NCBI GenBank assembly: GCA_009789175.1
Contig: CP046866.1
Coordinates: 1,922,001 to 1,986,000 of the forward strand
Length of the DNA: 64,000 nucleotides
Reading direction: 5' to 3'
Source: Salinibaculum litoreum
GTDB taxonomy: Archaea > Halobacteriota > Halobacteria > Halobacteriales > Haloarculaceae
Notes under the pieces: model-generated
Database searches by the model: none
Seen by the model: only the letters and a program-made list of their open reading frames with translations
What the model was told of the DNA's origin: nothing
Translations under genes and position numbers: made by a program
Shown here: piece after piece, positions 34,640 to 42,200 of the stretch
How the letters are laid out: every line of letters begins with the position of its first letter
How positions within the stretch are numbered: the stretch's first letter is position 1

Positions 34640-34790
34640 ACGGTTTTCACCGGGGTCAGTCGGTCCCGTCCGAGGACTGGTGGAATGGAACACTGTCACG
34701 CTCAGTGGCAACGCAGTCTCCGGGGGACGCTGTGATTGTGAACAGTTGCAGCAGGCGACCGAGTGGTGGCAAGGCAAGAGGGGTGTTCCG
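34640..34790. other. Gene-free interval between tif6 and the insertion sequence
   Basis: No coding sequence is evident. It begins with a T-rich CGGTTTTCACC directly after the tif6 stop codon, a plausible terminator-like tract. The remainder holds no recognised motif. The interval ends at the AGTAT target duplication of the ISH3-like element. Confidence 0.5.
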
Positions 34791-34795
34791 AGTAT
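34791..34795. repeat. Left target-site duplication AGTAT
   Basis: AGTAT directly precedes the left inverted repeat and is repeated at 36171-36175 immediately after the right repeat. This is the 5-bp duplication expected from a DDE transposase insertion. Confidence 0.85.
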
Positions 34796-34810
34796 CAGTC
34801 GATCACATCG
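34796..34810. repeat. Left terminal inverted repeat of the ISH3-like element
   Basis: CAGTCGATCACATCG, perfect complement of 36156-36170. The transposase gene stops 170 bp inside this end. Confidence 0.9.
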
Positions 34811-34979
34811 ACAGCCGCGTAACCTCGTCTGATGGCGGTGAATCAGATTGAACTGGTCGTGGAGCGTCTTCGAAGCGCTAGTGAGCGGGATCTTCGGCAT
34901 GGACCGTCGCTGTCGGCGGCGGATCGCCGCCGACGCGACAGTGTCGCCACTCACGACCGCTGTCCGGATCGGTGGACAG

Positions 34980-36125
34980 CTACCGGAAGAACCGGTCGTC
35001 GAGTGACTGGTTCGCTGGGACTGCTCTACGCACACCAAGCGCTGTCCAAGCGGCCCGCAACACCATCTCACAAAACTCCGCGAACGGCCATCTCCAGAGG
35101 CGGCGCCCCCCGCGGCGGGGCGCCGCCACGTACCTCCAATGCAGATACCGCCAGCTGTTCTGCAGCAACAGACTCACGACAAACATCACTAGCCGCAGGC
35201 CAGCGTCTTGAGAACTGGTGAACGCGAGGCTCTGCTTGGCTAATCGGTAGCTTGACTCGATGCCGAAACGCTTGCTGTAGTGCTCTCGAGCATCTCGTGG
35301 TGTGTCGATGAACGGCGCGTCAGCGGCGTAGCCGTGACGCGCCACTCCGTGTTCATCGTACCGCCCTTGCTGGTACACACAATCGATGAACACAGGGAAC
35401 GTTACCTCGCCGGCGAGATCGTGCTCGATCTCGCGGCTCCAGCCCCTGTTGAGTTCGTTTTGAATCGTCTCGCCCCACTTGACAATCGGCATTGCATAGG
35501 CGTAGTTGTGGGCGTACAGCAGTCCGAGACAGGTGCTGTTGTAGAATCCACGATCAAGGTAGACGGCCTTGACGCTGAGGTCAAGGCCGTCGAGCAGTTC
35601 GAGAAACTCAGCGAGGACATCGCTGGTGGTGTCGCCAGCGACGAGCTGGCGCACCGCCAGCGTGTATCGTTTGTTGCGTACTCGTACGTACAGCGTCGCG
35701 TACGCATGAAACGTTGTGGTTCCTCGTTTCGCCTGCGAGAAGTACAGCGCCTCTGTCTCGTCTTCGTCGCCGTAGTAGGGATCGAGGTGGAGGTCTGCAC
35801 AGACCTCCACCGGTCGATCTGGAAGTGTCGCAAGCGCATCTCGCTGCAGGAGCGTGTCCCCAACTGCCTCAACCGAGTCAAGCTCAAACTGCTCGGTGAG
35901 ATGTCCCCGGACGGTATTGGCGTGTGGCGAGTCGCCGGTCGTTTCGCAGACGTGGTTGATTGAGGTCCCGCCGGCGCTGGCGCCGGCGAGGACCTCGTAC
36001 AACGTCTCTGTCGTGACCTTGACGTCATCACCGAGGTCTATCGCAAGCTCTTCGTCGAGGCTGTTGACGACAAAATTAAGCAGGTGCTCTTCCTCTATTT
36101 CGCTGTCTGCTTCGGGTTGTTGCAC
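34980..36125 (-). CDS. ISH3 family DDE transposase
   Basis: 381 residues, full length for the family. A DDE triad can be assigned: Asp111 in CADLHLD, Asp191 in VYLDRGFY and Glu290 in FGIESSYR, with an RNase H-like core between them. The C-terminus is Arg/Trp-rich. The start is at 36125, 30 bp inside the right inverted repeat. A 29-base hairpin (35099-35127) lies in the C-terminal part of the gene. No frameshift or stop interrupts it, so the element may still be mobile. Confidence 0.93.
   Translation of the reverse strand: MQQPEADSEIEEEHLLNFVVNSLDEELAIDLGDDVKVTTETLYEVLAGASAGGTSINHVCETTGDSPHANTVRGHLTEQFELDSVEAVGDTLLQRDALATLPDRPVEVCADLHLDPYYGDEDETEALYFSQAKRGTTTFHAYATLYVRVRNKRYTLAVRQLVAGDTTSDVLAEFLELLDGLDLSVKAVYLDRGFYNSTCLGLLYAHNYAYAMPIVKWGETIQNELNRGWSREIEHDLAGEVTFPVFIDCVYQQGRYDEHGVARHGYAADAPFIDTPRDAREHYSKRFGIESSYRLAKQSLAFTSSQDAGLRLVMFVVSLLLQNSWRYLHWRYVAAPRRGGRRLWRWPFAEFCEMVLRAAWTALGVRRAVPANQSLDDRFFR
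35099..35127. repeat. GC-only hairpin within the transposase gene
   Basis: GGCGGCGCCCC and its exact complement GGGGCGCCGCC are separated by seven bases, an 11-bp perfect stem of only G and C. It encodes an Ala-Pro-Arg-Arg-Gly-Gly stretch in the transposase. Confidence 0.8.
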
Positions 36126-36155
36126 ATCCTCCCAAAGCAGACACTTCCTCTAACC

Positions 36156-36170
36156 CGATGTGATCGACTG
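36156..36170. repeat. Right terminal inverted repeat of the ISH3-like element
   Basis: CGATGTGATCGACTG, perfect complement of the left end at 34796-34810. It lies just upstream of the transposase start codon. Confidence 0.9.
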
Positions 36171-36178
36171 AGTATAGG
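36171..36178 (+). promoter_or_regulatory. Right target duplication plus possible truncated rpl18a promoter
   Basis: AGTAT (36171-36175) is the right target duplication. With the next bases it reads AGTATAGG, TATA-like and 35-42 bases before the rpl18a ATG. If this was the rpl18a TATA box, the insertion removed its upstream BRE and put insertion-sequence DNA in its place. Confidence 0.4.
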
Positions 36179-36212
36179 AAGATTCTTCCGGCGGGGTCCC
36201 CGACCGATGGGT

Positions 36213-36386
36213 ATGAGTGAATTCACGGTAACCGGCCGCTGGCAGGCACGCGACGGCTGGGAAACATTCGAGAAGGATATCGACGCCGAAAACGAGGACG
36301 TTGCCGTCGAGTACACCTACACCGAGTTCGGCTCCAAGCACGGGCTGAAGCGGACGCAGGTCGAAATCGAGGAGGTCCAGGCATGA
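36213..36386 (+). CDS. rpl18a: 50S ribosomal protein L18Ae/LX
   Basis: 57 residues of the archaeal LX (L18a/L20a) family: MSEFTVTGRW at the start, DGWETFEKDIDAENEDVA in the middle and SKHGLKRTQVEIEEV at the end. ATG at 36213 gives the family start; an ATG two codons earlier (36207) is in frame. Its TGA overlaps the pfdA ATG. It heads rpl18a-pfdA-ftsY immediately downstream of the insertion sequence. Confidence 0.93.
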   Translation: MSEFTVTGRWQARDGWETFEKDIDAENEDVAVEYTYTEFGSKHGLKRTQVEIEEVQA

Positions 36387-36832
36387 GTATGGGCGGGGGC
36401 AACCCCCAGATGCAGGAGATCGCACAGCAGATCGAAGAGATCGAACAACAGCAGGAAGCCATCGAGGAGGAAATCGAGCGCCTCCAGACCGAGAAACAGG
36501 AAATCGACGAGGCCATCGAAGCAATCGGCGAACTCGAGAGTGGCTCGACAGTGCAGGTACCGGTCGGCGGCGACGCCTACATTCGCGCCGAAATCGAGAA
36601 CATCGACGAGGTCGTCGTCAGCCTCGGCGGTGGCTACGCTGCCGAGCGCGACCAGGACGGCGCTGTCGATACGCTGGAGACGAAAAAGGAGACCGTCGAC
36701 GAGCGTATCGAGGAGATGCGCTCTGACATCGCCGAGCTGGAAAGCGAAAGCGAGGAGCTGGAGGAGCGGGCACAGGAGATGCAGGCCCAGCAGCTCCAGC
36801 AGATGCAACAGCAACAGCAGCAGGACGAGTAG
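36383..36832 (+). CDS. pfdA: Prefoldin subunit alpha
   Basis: 149 residues. Two long coiled-coil helices (about 8-50 and 95-145) flank a beta-hairpin region containing VQVPVGGDAYIRAEI, the classic prefoldin alpha fold. Prefoldin hands unfolded proteins to the thermosome. The C-terminus is a polyglutamine-rich run after ERAQEMQAQQ. It overlaps rpl18a by four bases and is followed three bases later by ftsY, a single transcription unit. Confidence 0.95.
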   Translation: MSMGGGNPQMQEIAQQIEEIEQQQEAIEEEIERLQTEKQEIDEAIEAIGELESGSTVQVPVGGDAYIRAEIENIDEVVVSLGGGYAAERDQDGAVDTLETKKETVDERIEEMRSDIAELESESEELEERAQEMQAQQLQQMQQQQQQDE

Positions 36833-36835
36833 GCG

Positions 36836-38014
36836 ATGTTCGACGGACTGAAGGACAAACTCAACAACTTCACCAGCGACGTCGAGGAAGACGCCGAGGA
36901 GACTGACGCTGAAGGAACCGACGCCGAGGCGGACGCAGGTGAGGTCGAGAGTTCGGACCAACCAGCGGAGAGTCCGAGCAGCGATACAGTCGAGACTGCC
37001 GAAACGGCCGACACGGCGGCAGCCGAGGGTGTCGTCGAGACGGAACCACAGGAGACTCCGGACGACGCCAGTGAGACTGGCGAAACGGAAACCGAGGAGC
37101 CGGAAGACGGCGAAGACGACGACGGCCGCGGACTGACGGAGAAGGCGAAACTGTTTGCCACCGGCAAGACCGTCATCGACGAGGACGACCTCGAGGCCCA
37201 CCTCGAAGAACTGGAGTTTGCCTTGCTTGGCAGTGACGTCGAGATGAACGTCGCACAGGAGATTCTCGACGGTGTCGAGGCGAATCTCGTCGGCGAGACG
37301 CGTCGCCGACTGTCGAGTACCGGCAATCTCGTCACCGACGCCGTCCGGGAGGCGCTGTACGATGTCATCAGCGTCGGCCAGTTCGACTTCGACCAGGAAA
37401 TCGCCGATGCCGAGAAACCGGTGACCATCATCTTCACCGGCGTCAACGGCGTCGGGAAGACGACGACCATCGCCAAACTGGCCGACTATCTCGAAAAACA
37501 GGGGTACTCCTCGGTGCTCGCAAACGGAGATACCTACCGTGCGGGCGCAAACGAGCAACTCGAACAACACGCCGACAACCTCGGCAAGAAGATTATCTCC
37601 CACGAGCAGGGTTCGGACCCGGCCGCTGTCATCTACGACGCCGTCGAGTATGCCGAGGCCAACGACGTGGACGTGGTGCTTGGCGACACGGCCGGCCGTC
37701 TACACACGAGTGACGGTCTGATGGACCAACTCTCGAAAATCGACCGCGTCATCGACCCTGATATGACCGTCTTCGTCGACGAGGCTGTCGCAGGACAGGA
37801 CGCGGTCAACCGCGCCCGGGAGTTCAACGACGCCGCCGAAATCGACGGGACAGTACTGACGAAAGCCGACGCCGACCAGCAGGGTGGCGCGGCAATCTCT
37901 ATCGCCCACGTGACGGGCAAACCGATTCTGTTCCTCGGGACCGGCCAGGACTACACGGACATCGAGCGGTTCGACCCCGAGCGCATCGTCGACGCGCTCC
38001 TGGGCGAGGAGTAG
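36836..38014 (+). CDS. ftsY: Signal recognition particle receptor FtsY
   Basis: 392 residues. A disordered, extremely acidic N-terminal region (about 15-100) replaces the membrane-targeting A domain of bacterial FtsY. The NG GTPase domain follows, with G1 GVNGVGKT at 202-209, DTAGRLH (G3) and TKADADQQGG (G4 region). With SRP54, encoded 5.4 kb downstream, it delivers ribosomes to the Sec translocon. Last gene of the rpl18a-pfdA-ftsY run; the small membrane-protein gene at 38022 converges on it. Confidence 0.95.
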   Translation: MFDGLKDKLNNFTSDVEEDAEETDAEGTDAEADAGEVESSDQPAESPSSDTVETAETADTAAAEGVVETEPQETPDDASETGETETEEPEDGEDDDGRGLTEKAKLFATGKTVIDEDDLEAHLEELEFALLGSDVEMNVAQEILDGVEANLVGETRRRLSSTGNLVTDAVREALYDVISVGQFDFDQEIADAEKPVTIIFTGVNGVGKTTTIAKLADYLEKQGYSSVLANGDTYRAGANEQLEQHADNLGKKIISHEQGSDPAAVIYDAVEYAEANDVDVVLGDTAGRLHTSDGLMDQLSKIDRVIDPDMTVFVDEAVAGQDAVNRAREFNDAAEIDGTVLTKADADQQGGAAISIAHVTGKPILFLGTGQDYTDIERFDPERIVDALLGEE

Positions 38015-38021
38015 GGCGGGT

Positions 38022-38177
38022 CTATAGCAAGAAGAAGTAGTAAATCCCGCCCCCGACCAGTGCCAGTAACACCGTATAGAAGACGAGACTCGCTATCAGC
38101 GTCTTGATCGGAAACAGCGCTATCTTGATGGGTATCTTGAGGAGTTTCTTGACCAGGCCGAGTATGAATCCAATCAT
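38022..38177 (-). CDS. 51-residue membrane protein
   Basis: ATG at 38177 to TAG at 38022. The product is strongly hydrophobic with a positively charged N-terminal part (LVKKLLKIPIKIALFPIK) and a C-terminal helix (about 30-51) ending FFLL. A TATA-like CATTTATTTG (complement of about 38197-38206) lies 27 bases upstream, giving a leaderless mRNA. The lysine-spaced amphipathic start suggests membrane-surface binding. No function is known. Confidence 0.65.
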   Translation of the reverse strand: MIGFILGLVKKLLKIPIKIALFPIKTLIASLVFYTVLLALVGGGIYYFFLL

Positions 38178-38608
38178 GTTATAGCATCGACACTGCAAAT
38201 AAATGAATCTACTGGCACACGGTAGGCCCTACATACCGGAGCCAGGACAGGCGCTCGACCGACAAACCTAGTTCAGTCACCGAAACGGACCACTACGAAC
38301 AGGTCTGCTTGGTGCCGCAACCTTGCTGTCGGGGCGACTCCAACAGTGGACACCGGATTCCCGGAGACATTCACCGGTAACAGGGACGGAACCACCCCTG
38401 ATGGGACATGTACGAACCCCCGAACCGCAAGACGGCAACCCATCGGTACGTGTTCACGTGGGTGTACGCACCCGAACCTTATCGGCAATACTATCCTGAG
38501 GAGGGGAAGTGTGGCGGTTTTCTCCGTGATGGGGTAGGTAAAGGGGCTGTGGTGATAGGAAAGGACAAGAGCGGCAGTTGCCCCCAGCAGGCTGCCGACT
38601 GGTCAACT
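38178..38608. other. Gene-free interval of 431 bases upstream of the nitrite/sulfite reductase gene
   Basis: No credible gene. Contains the TATA-like box of the 38022 gene at the left end, a pair of TGTACG-ACCC-GAACC direct repeats (38409-38426 and 38463-38478) and two small perfect palindromes between and within them: ACGTG-TT-CACGT (38448-38459) and GGGTG-TACG-CACCC (38460-38473). A 67-codon open extension of nirA across this region is rejected because the repeats lie in it. Confidence 0.6.
38409..38478 (+). promoter_or_regulatory. Direct-repeat cluster, candidate operator for nirA
   Basis: TGTACGAACCCCCGAACC (38409) and TGTACGCACCCGAACC (38463) share 15 positions with a two-base gap and start 54 bp apart; the palindromes ACGTGTTCACGT and GGGTGTACGCACCC overlap the second. 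The position 130-200 bp upstream of the nirA start fits a regulator-binding region. The regulator is unknown. Confidence 0.4.
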
Positions 38609-40333
38609 ATGAACACAGTAGAAGAATGGAAAGAAGAGAAGCACCCGCTCGAAATGGTCGAGCTGGTCAGAGAGTTCGCGGAAGAGGGTCTCACGTTCGA
38701 CGAAATCGAGGAGCGAGAGGGTCCCGGTGTCTGGGAGCGCATGAAGTGGACAGGCATGTACACTCATGGCGTCCAGCGCGGCTACATCATGATGCGCACC
38801 AAGGTGCCCGGCGGTTATCTCACCCCCGAGCAGGCCGAGGTCATCGGTGAAGTCGCCACGGAGTACGCCACCGCACCCGAGGAGTACGGCGGCGAGGAGC
38901 AAAACGAACTGTGGGGCGATGCGTTCCTCGACATCACGACCCGACAGGACATCCAGAAACACTGGATAGAAATCGAGGATGTCCCCGAAATCTGGGACAA
39001 GTACGACGAGGTGGGGCTGACCACGATCGGCGGCTGTGGTGACAGCGCCCGCAACGTTCTGGGCTGTCCCGCTGCCGGACTCTCGGACCACGAGTGTTTC
39101 AACGCACAGCCCGTCGTCGACGCCGTCTCTGACTTCTTCGAGAACAACCGCGAGTACGGCAACCTCCCCCGGAAGTTCAAGATGACGATTACCGGCTGTG
39201 CGGAGGACTGCTCGCAGTCACAGATCAACGACATCGGCCTCACGCCGGCGAAAAAGGAGATTGACGGCGAGTGGCAGTACGGCTTCCACGCGAAGGTCGG
39301 CGGCGGCCTCTCCGATGGGCCACGCATGGCCTCCCCGCTGGATGTCTTCATCGCGCCGGAGGACGCCGTGGAGTTCTGTCGTGCAGTCGCACAGACGTTC
39401 AAGGAACTGGGCGACCGCAACAACCGCGGAGTCTGCCGGATGCGCTATCTGGTCCAGCAGATGGGCCCCGAGAAATTCGAGGAAGCAATCCGTGACCGCG
39501 CGAGCATCGAGTTCCCGGAAAGCGGCGTCGACCTCACGGAAGGCTACACCGGCGACCACGTCGGCGTCCACGACATGAAAGAGGACGGGCTGAAATACGT
39601 CGGGTTCAACGTCATCGGCGGCCGGATGGGTGGCGAGGAGTTCACCGAGGCCGCCCGTGCCGCAAAGGAGTACGGCACCGAGGAGGCCTCGGTCCGACTG
39701 GCGACCGACCAGAACTTCCTCGTCACGCACATCCCCGAAGAAAACGTCGAGGACCTGCTCGCGGAGGACTTCGCCACGGAGTACCAGCCAGACCCCGGTC
39801 CGTTCTCGCGGGGCGCGGTCGGCTGTACCGGCAACGAGTTCTGTAACTACGCCATCATCGAGACGAAAAAGCGGACCAAGCGGTGGGCTCGCGAACTCGA
39901 CGAGCGCATCGACACGCCGGAGGACCTCGACGTTGTCCGGATGCACATGTCCGGTTGCTCGGCCTCGTGTGCCCAGCCACAGATCGCCGACATCGGCTTC
40001 CGCGGTGAGACAGTGAAAGTCGGAGAGGACGGCGAGACAGACATCCCCGAGGATGCCGACGCCGGCGACTACGAGAACCTCATCGAAGGGATGGACTTCG
40101 GGCTCGGCGGTGCACTCGGGACGGACAACGAGTTCATCGACTGGGTCGAGACCGCAGTCCCGGCACACGCCGTGATTCCCGCCCTCGAACAGCTCTTCGA
40201 TGCCTACGTCGACGAGCGTGTCGAGGGCGAGCGCTTCTACGAGTGGAGCCGTCGGGTCGACAACGACCGCCTGCGCTCGATTATGCAACAGGCAGATGCC
40301 AACGTATCCGGAGGTGTCGCTCATGGCGACTGA
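38609..40333 (+). CDS. nirA: Siroheme/4Fe-4S nitrite or sulfite reductase
   Basis: 574 residues with two ferredoxin-like plus siroheme half-domains. The 4Fe-4S/siroheme ligands are Cys406, Cys412 (GCTGNEFCNY) and Cys450, Cys454 (SGCSASCAQP), spaced C-x5-C and C-x3-C as in assimilatory reductases. The first half repeat has GCGDSARNVLGCP. The family reduces nitrite to ammonia or sulfite to sulfide with six electrons; haloarchaeal members are usually annotated as ferredoxin-nitrite reductase, but sulfite cannot be excluded. MNTVEEWKEEKHP at 38609 is the start. It overlaps by 11 bp the FrhB-type gene, implying that protein is the electron donor. Confidence 0.9.
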   Translation: MNTVEEWKEEKHPLEMVELVREFAEEGLTFDEIEEREGPGVWERMKWTGMYTHGVQRGYIMMRTKVPGGYLTPEQAEVIGEVATEYATAPEEYGGEEQNELWGDAFLDITTRQDIQKHWIEIEDVPEIWDKYDEVGLTTIGGCGDSARNVLGCPAAGLSDHECFNAQPVVDAVSDFFENNREYGNLPRKFKMTITGCAEDCSQSQINDIGLTPAKKEIDGEWQYGFHAKVGGGLSDGPRMASPLDVFIAPEDAVEFCRAVAQTFKELGDRNNRGVCRMRYLVQQMGPEKFEEAIRDRASIEFPESGVDLTEGYTGDHVGVHDMKEDGLKYVGFNVIGGRMGGEEFTEAARAAKEYGTEEASVRLATDQNFLVTHIPEENVEDLLAEDFATEYQPDPGPFSRGAVGCTGNEFCNYAIIETKKRTKRWARELDERIDTPEDLDVVRMHMSGCSASCAQPQIADIGFRGETVKVGEDGETDIPEDADAGDYENLIEGMDFGLGGALGTDNEFIDWVETAVPAHAVIPALEQLFDAYVDERVEGERFYEWSRRVDNDRLRSIMQQADANVSGGVAHGD

Positions 40334-42047
40334 ACATCCCGAGGAGCCGGAACTCATCGAGGACGCACCCGAACCGCCCATGGACCCGGGCGTCAGTGAG
40401 ACGGCCGACGACGGCCGGAGTGGTCACCTGCCGGGTGTCCCCGAGGCCGGCAGCGACGGCCCCGGTGTCCCACAGGTCGATGGCCACGGCGGCCACACCC
40501 CCGCACAGACCGAGGGAATTCACGACGAGGCTGGCCGTCACAGTAGCCCCGGCCACGAGACAGCAGCCGAACACGACCACGCAGCCACCGATGACGAGGA
40601 GTGCTGTGGTGGGAGCTGTCACTGTGGTGAGGACGGCGAAAAGCGTGCCATCGCCGACGGTGCCGGTGCGGAGGCCGCCGGTGGCGAGCCGACGAACGTC
40701 ACCGAGGACGGCGAGCTGGCAAACCTGGAGTTCACCGAGCCCACGGAGGGCAAGAGCCAGCCACTCCCCGGCGAGAGCCACGGAGAGGACTCCGAACGCC
40801 CCGATAAGCGCGTGGGCGTTCCGGACGGCGTGGACCTGGATACGCCGGGCTACTCCATCCGGTCGGAGATGAACGACATCGAGACGCCCGACGAGAAGAC
40901 GTGGTTCATGGAACTGGACGAAGCAGTCATCCAGGCCGACCGCTGTATCCAGTGTGGGACCTGTGTCGCGGCCTGTCCCTCCGACTCCATCGGCATCGGC
41001 GACGATGGACTCCCGGAACTCGTCAAGATGTGTACCGGCTGTTCGCTGTGTTGGGACTTCTGTCCCCGCGGCGGCATGCGCTACGAGCGTCAGTGGAAGA
41101 TCACCGGCGGCGAGGACAACGTCAAGGGTGCCGGCGACCCCATCACGGAGTTCTCCGCCCGCGTCGAGGAGGACTGGCGGCACAGCTCCCAGGACGGCGG
41201 CGTCGTTACGGGCGTCCTCATCCAGTTGATGGAGGAGGGCGAAATCGACGGTGCACTCATCGCCAGCGAGTCCGAGGAGGACCCCTGGAAGGCCGAGGGC
41301 TTCATGGCCACCAGCCCCGAGGAGCTCAAGGCGAACACCGGCACCATCTACAACCAGACGATGGCGCTCGGTCATCTGGACTTCTCGCAGTGGGAGGACA
41401 AATTCGAGAAGGACTGGGAGGACATCTCGCTGGCTGTAGTGGGCACGCCCTGTGAAATCGAGGGCATCCGCGCACTGCAGGACTTCGACTGGGAGTACGG
41501 CTCCCAGGAAGAGGGCGTTCGCGCAATCGACTACAGGATTGCGCTGATGTGTACGAAGAACTTCAATTACCAGTCGCTCATCGGCGAGGAACTGCAAGAG
41601 GAGCGCGGCATCGACATCGACAACGTCGGCAAGATGGACGTGCTCCACGGCAAGCTGATGGTCGACGACAAAGAGGGCGAGCGCATCCTCGAAGAGGATA
41701 TCGAGAACTTCCACGACGCCGCGCTCAAAGGCTGTAACGAGTGTGCCGACTTCACGGGCTTCTGTGCGGACCTCACCGTGGGCTCGGTCGGCTCCAGCGA
41801 CGAGTACTCCTCGGTCATCGTCCGGACCGAGCAGGGGCTGAACGCGTGGGAGGCCACCGAACCCCACCTCGACTACCACGACCTCGAAGACAAATCCGCA
41901 GTCGGCAAACTGCAGGGCTGGGACAAGAAGAAGGCCTTCGAGAGCCTCGAACGGCCCTTCGAGCCGGACGCCCCACGGTTCATCGACTACGAGGACCACG
42001 CCGAGAACTACGGCACCGTCAAGAACCCCCACGACGACGACCACTGA
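40323..42047 (+). CDS. FrhB/coenzyme F420 dehydrogenase-type Fe-S protein with His/Cys-rich N-terminal extension
   Basis: 574 residues. The first 190 are disordered, rich in Gly, Glu, His and Asp, and include a dense Cys cluster (Cys94, Cys95, Cys99, Cys101 in CCGGSCHCG) that could bind metal. Two 4Fe-4S motifs follow: CIQCGTCVAACP (Cys208-Cys218) and CTGCSLCWDFCP (Cys237-Cys247). The C-terminal half is the FrhB/FdhB domain, with TPCEIEG-type residues and GCNECADFTG, expected to bind FAD and F420. Such subunits move electrons between F420H2 and Fe-S partners. Start MATEHPEEPE overlaps nirA by 11 bp. The likely role is electron supply to the reductase; ferredoxin oxidation is an alternative. 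Confidence 0.88.
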   Translation: MATEHPEEPELIEDAPEPPMDPGVSETADDGRSGHLPGVPEAGSDGPGVPQVDGHGGHTPAQTEGIHDEAGRHSSPGHETAAEHDHAATDDEECCGGSCHCGEDGEKRAIADGAGAEAAGGEPTNVTEDGELANLEFTEPTEGKSQPLPGESHGEDSERPDKRVGVPDGVDLDTPGYSIRSEMNDIETPDEKTWFMELDEAVIQADRCIQCGTCVAACPSDSIGIGDDGLPELVKMCTGCSLCWDFCPRGGMRYERQWKITGGEDNVKGAGDPITEFSARVEEDWRHSSQDGGVVTGVLIQLMEEGEIDGALIASESEEDPWKAEGFMATSPEELKANTGTIYNQTMALGHLDFSQWEDKFEKDWEDISLAVVGTPCEIEGIRALQDFDWEYGSQEEGVRAIDYRIALMCTKNFNYQSLIGEELQEERGIDIDNVGKMDVLHGKLMVDDKEGERILEEDIENFHDAALKGCNECADFTGFCADLTVGSVGSSDEYSSVIVRTEQGLNAWEATEPHLDYHDLEDKSAVGKLQGWDKKKAFESLERPFEPDAPRFIDYEDHAENYGTVKNPHDDDH

Positions 42048-42200
42048 GCGTCGTTTCGGGTACCCCAATTATTTTAGGCAGACGGCAACCCGGAGCGGGA
42101 CTGTCCGACAGCCCTACCAAACGGAGACGGCATCGGACACACTGGCGGTGACAGTCCGTACCCGACCTGAGAGGAGGCGTCGTCCGGGAAGCAGTGAGCG

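Larger units (their letters stand above)
34796..36170 (-). mobile_element. Complete ISH3-like insertion sequence, 1375 bp
   Basis: Bounded by perfect 15-bp inverted repeats (CAGTCGATCACATCG at 34796-34810 and its complement at 36156-36170) and flanked by AGTAT on both sides. It carries one transposase gene on the minus strand. Length, repeat length and protein size fit the haloarchaeal ISH3 family. Matching flanks and an intact reading frame indicate a recent insertion; the target was the spacer 42 bp before rpl18a. Confidence 0.93.

Noticed and set aside
38408-38608. 67-codon N-terminal extension of nirA
   Set aside because: It runs through the candidate operator repeats and contains no reductase-like sequence; MNTVEEW at 38609 matches the family.
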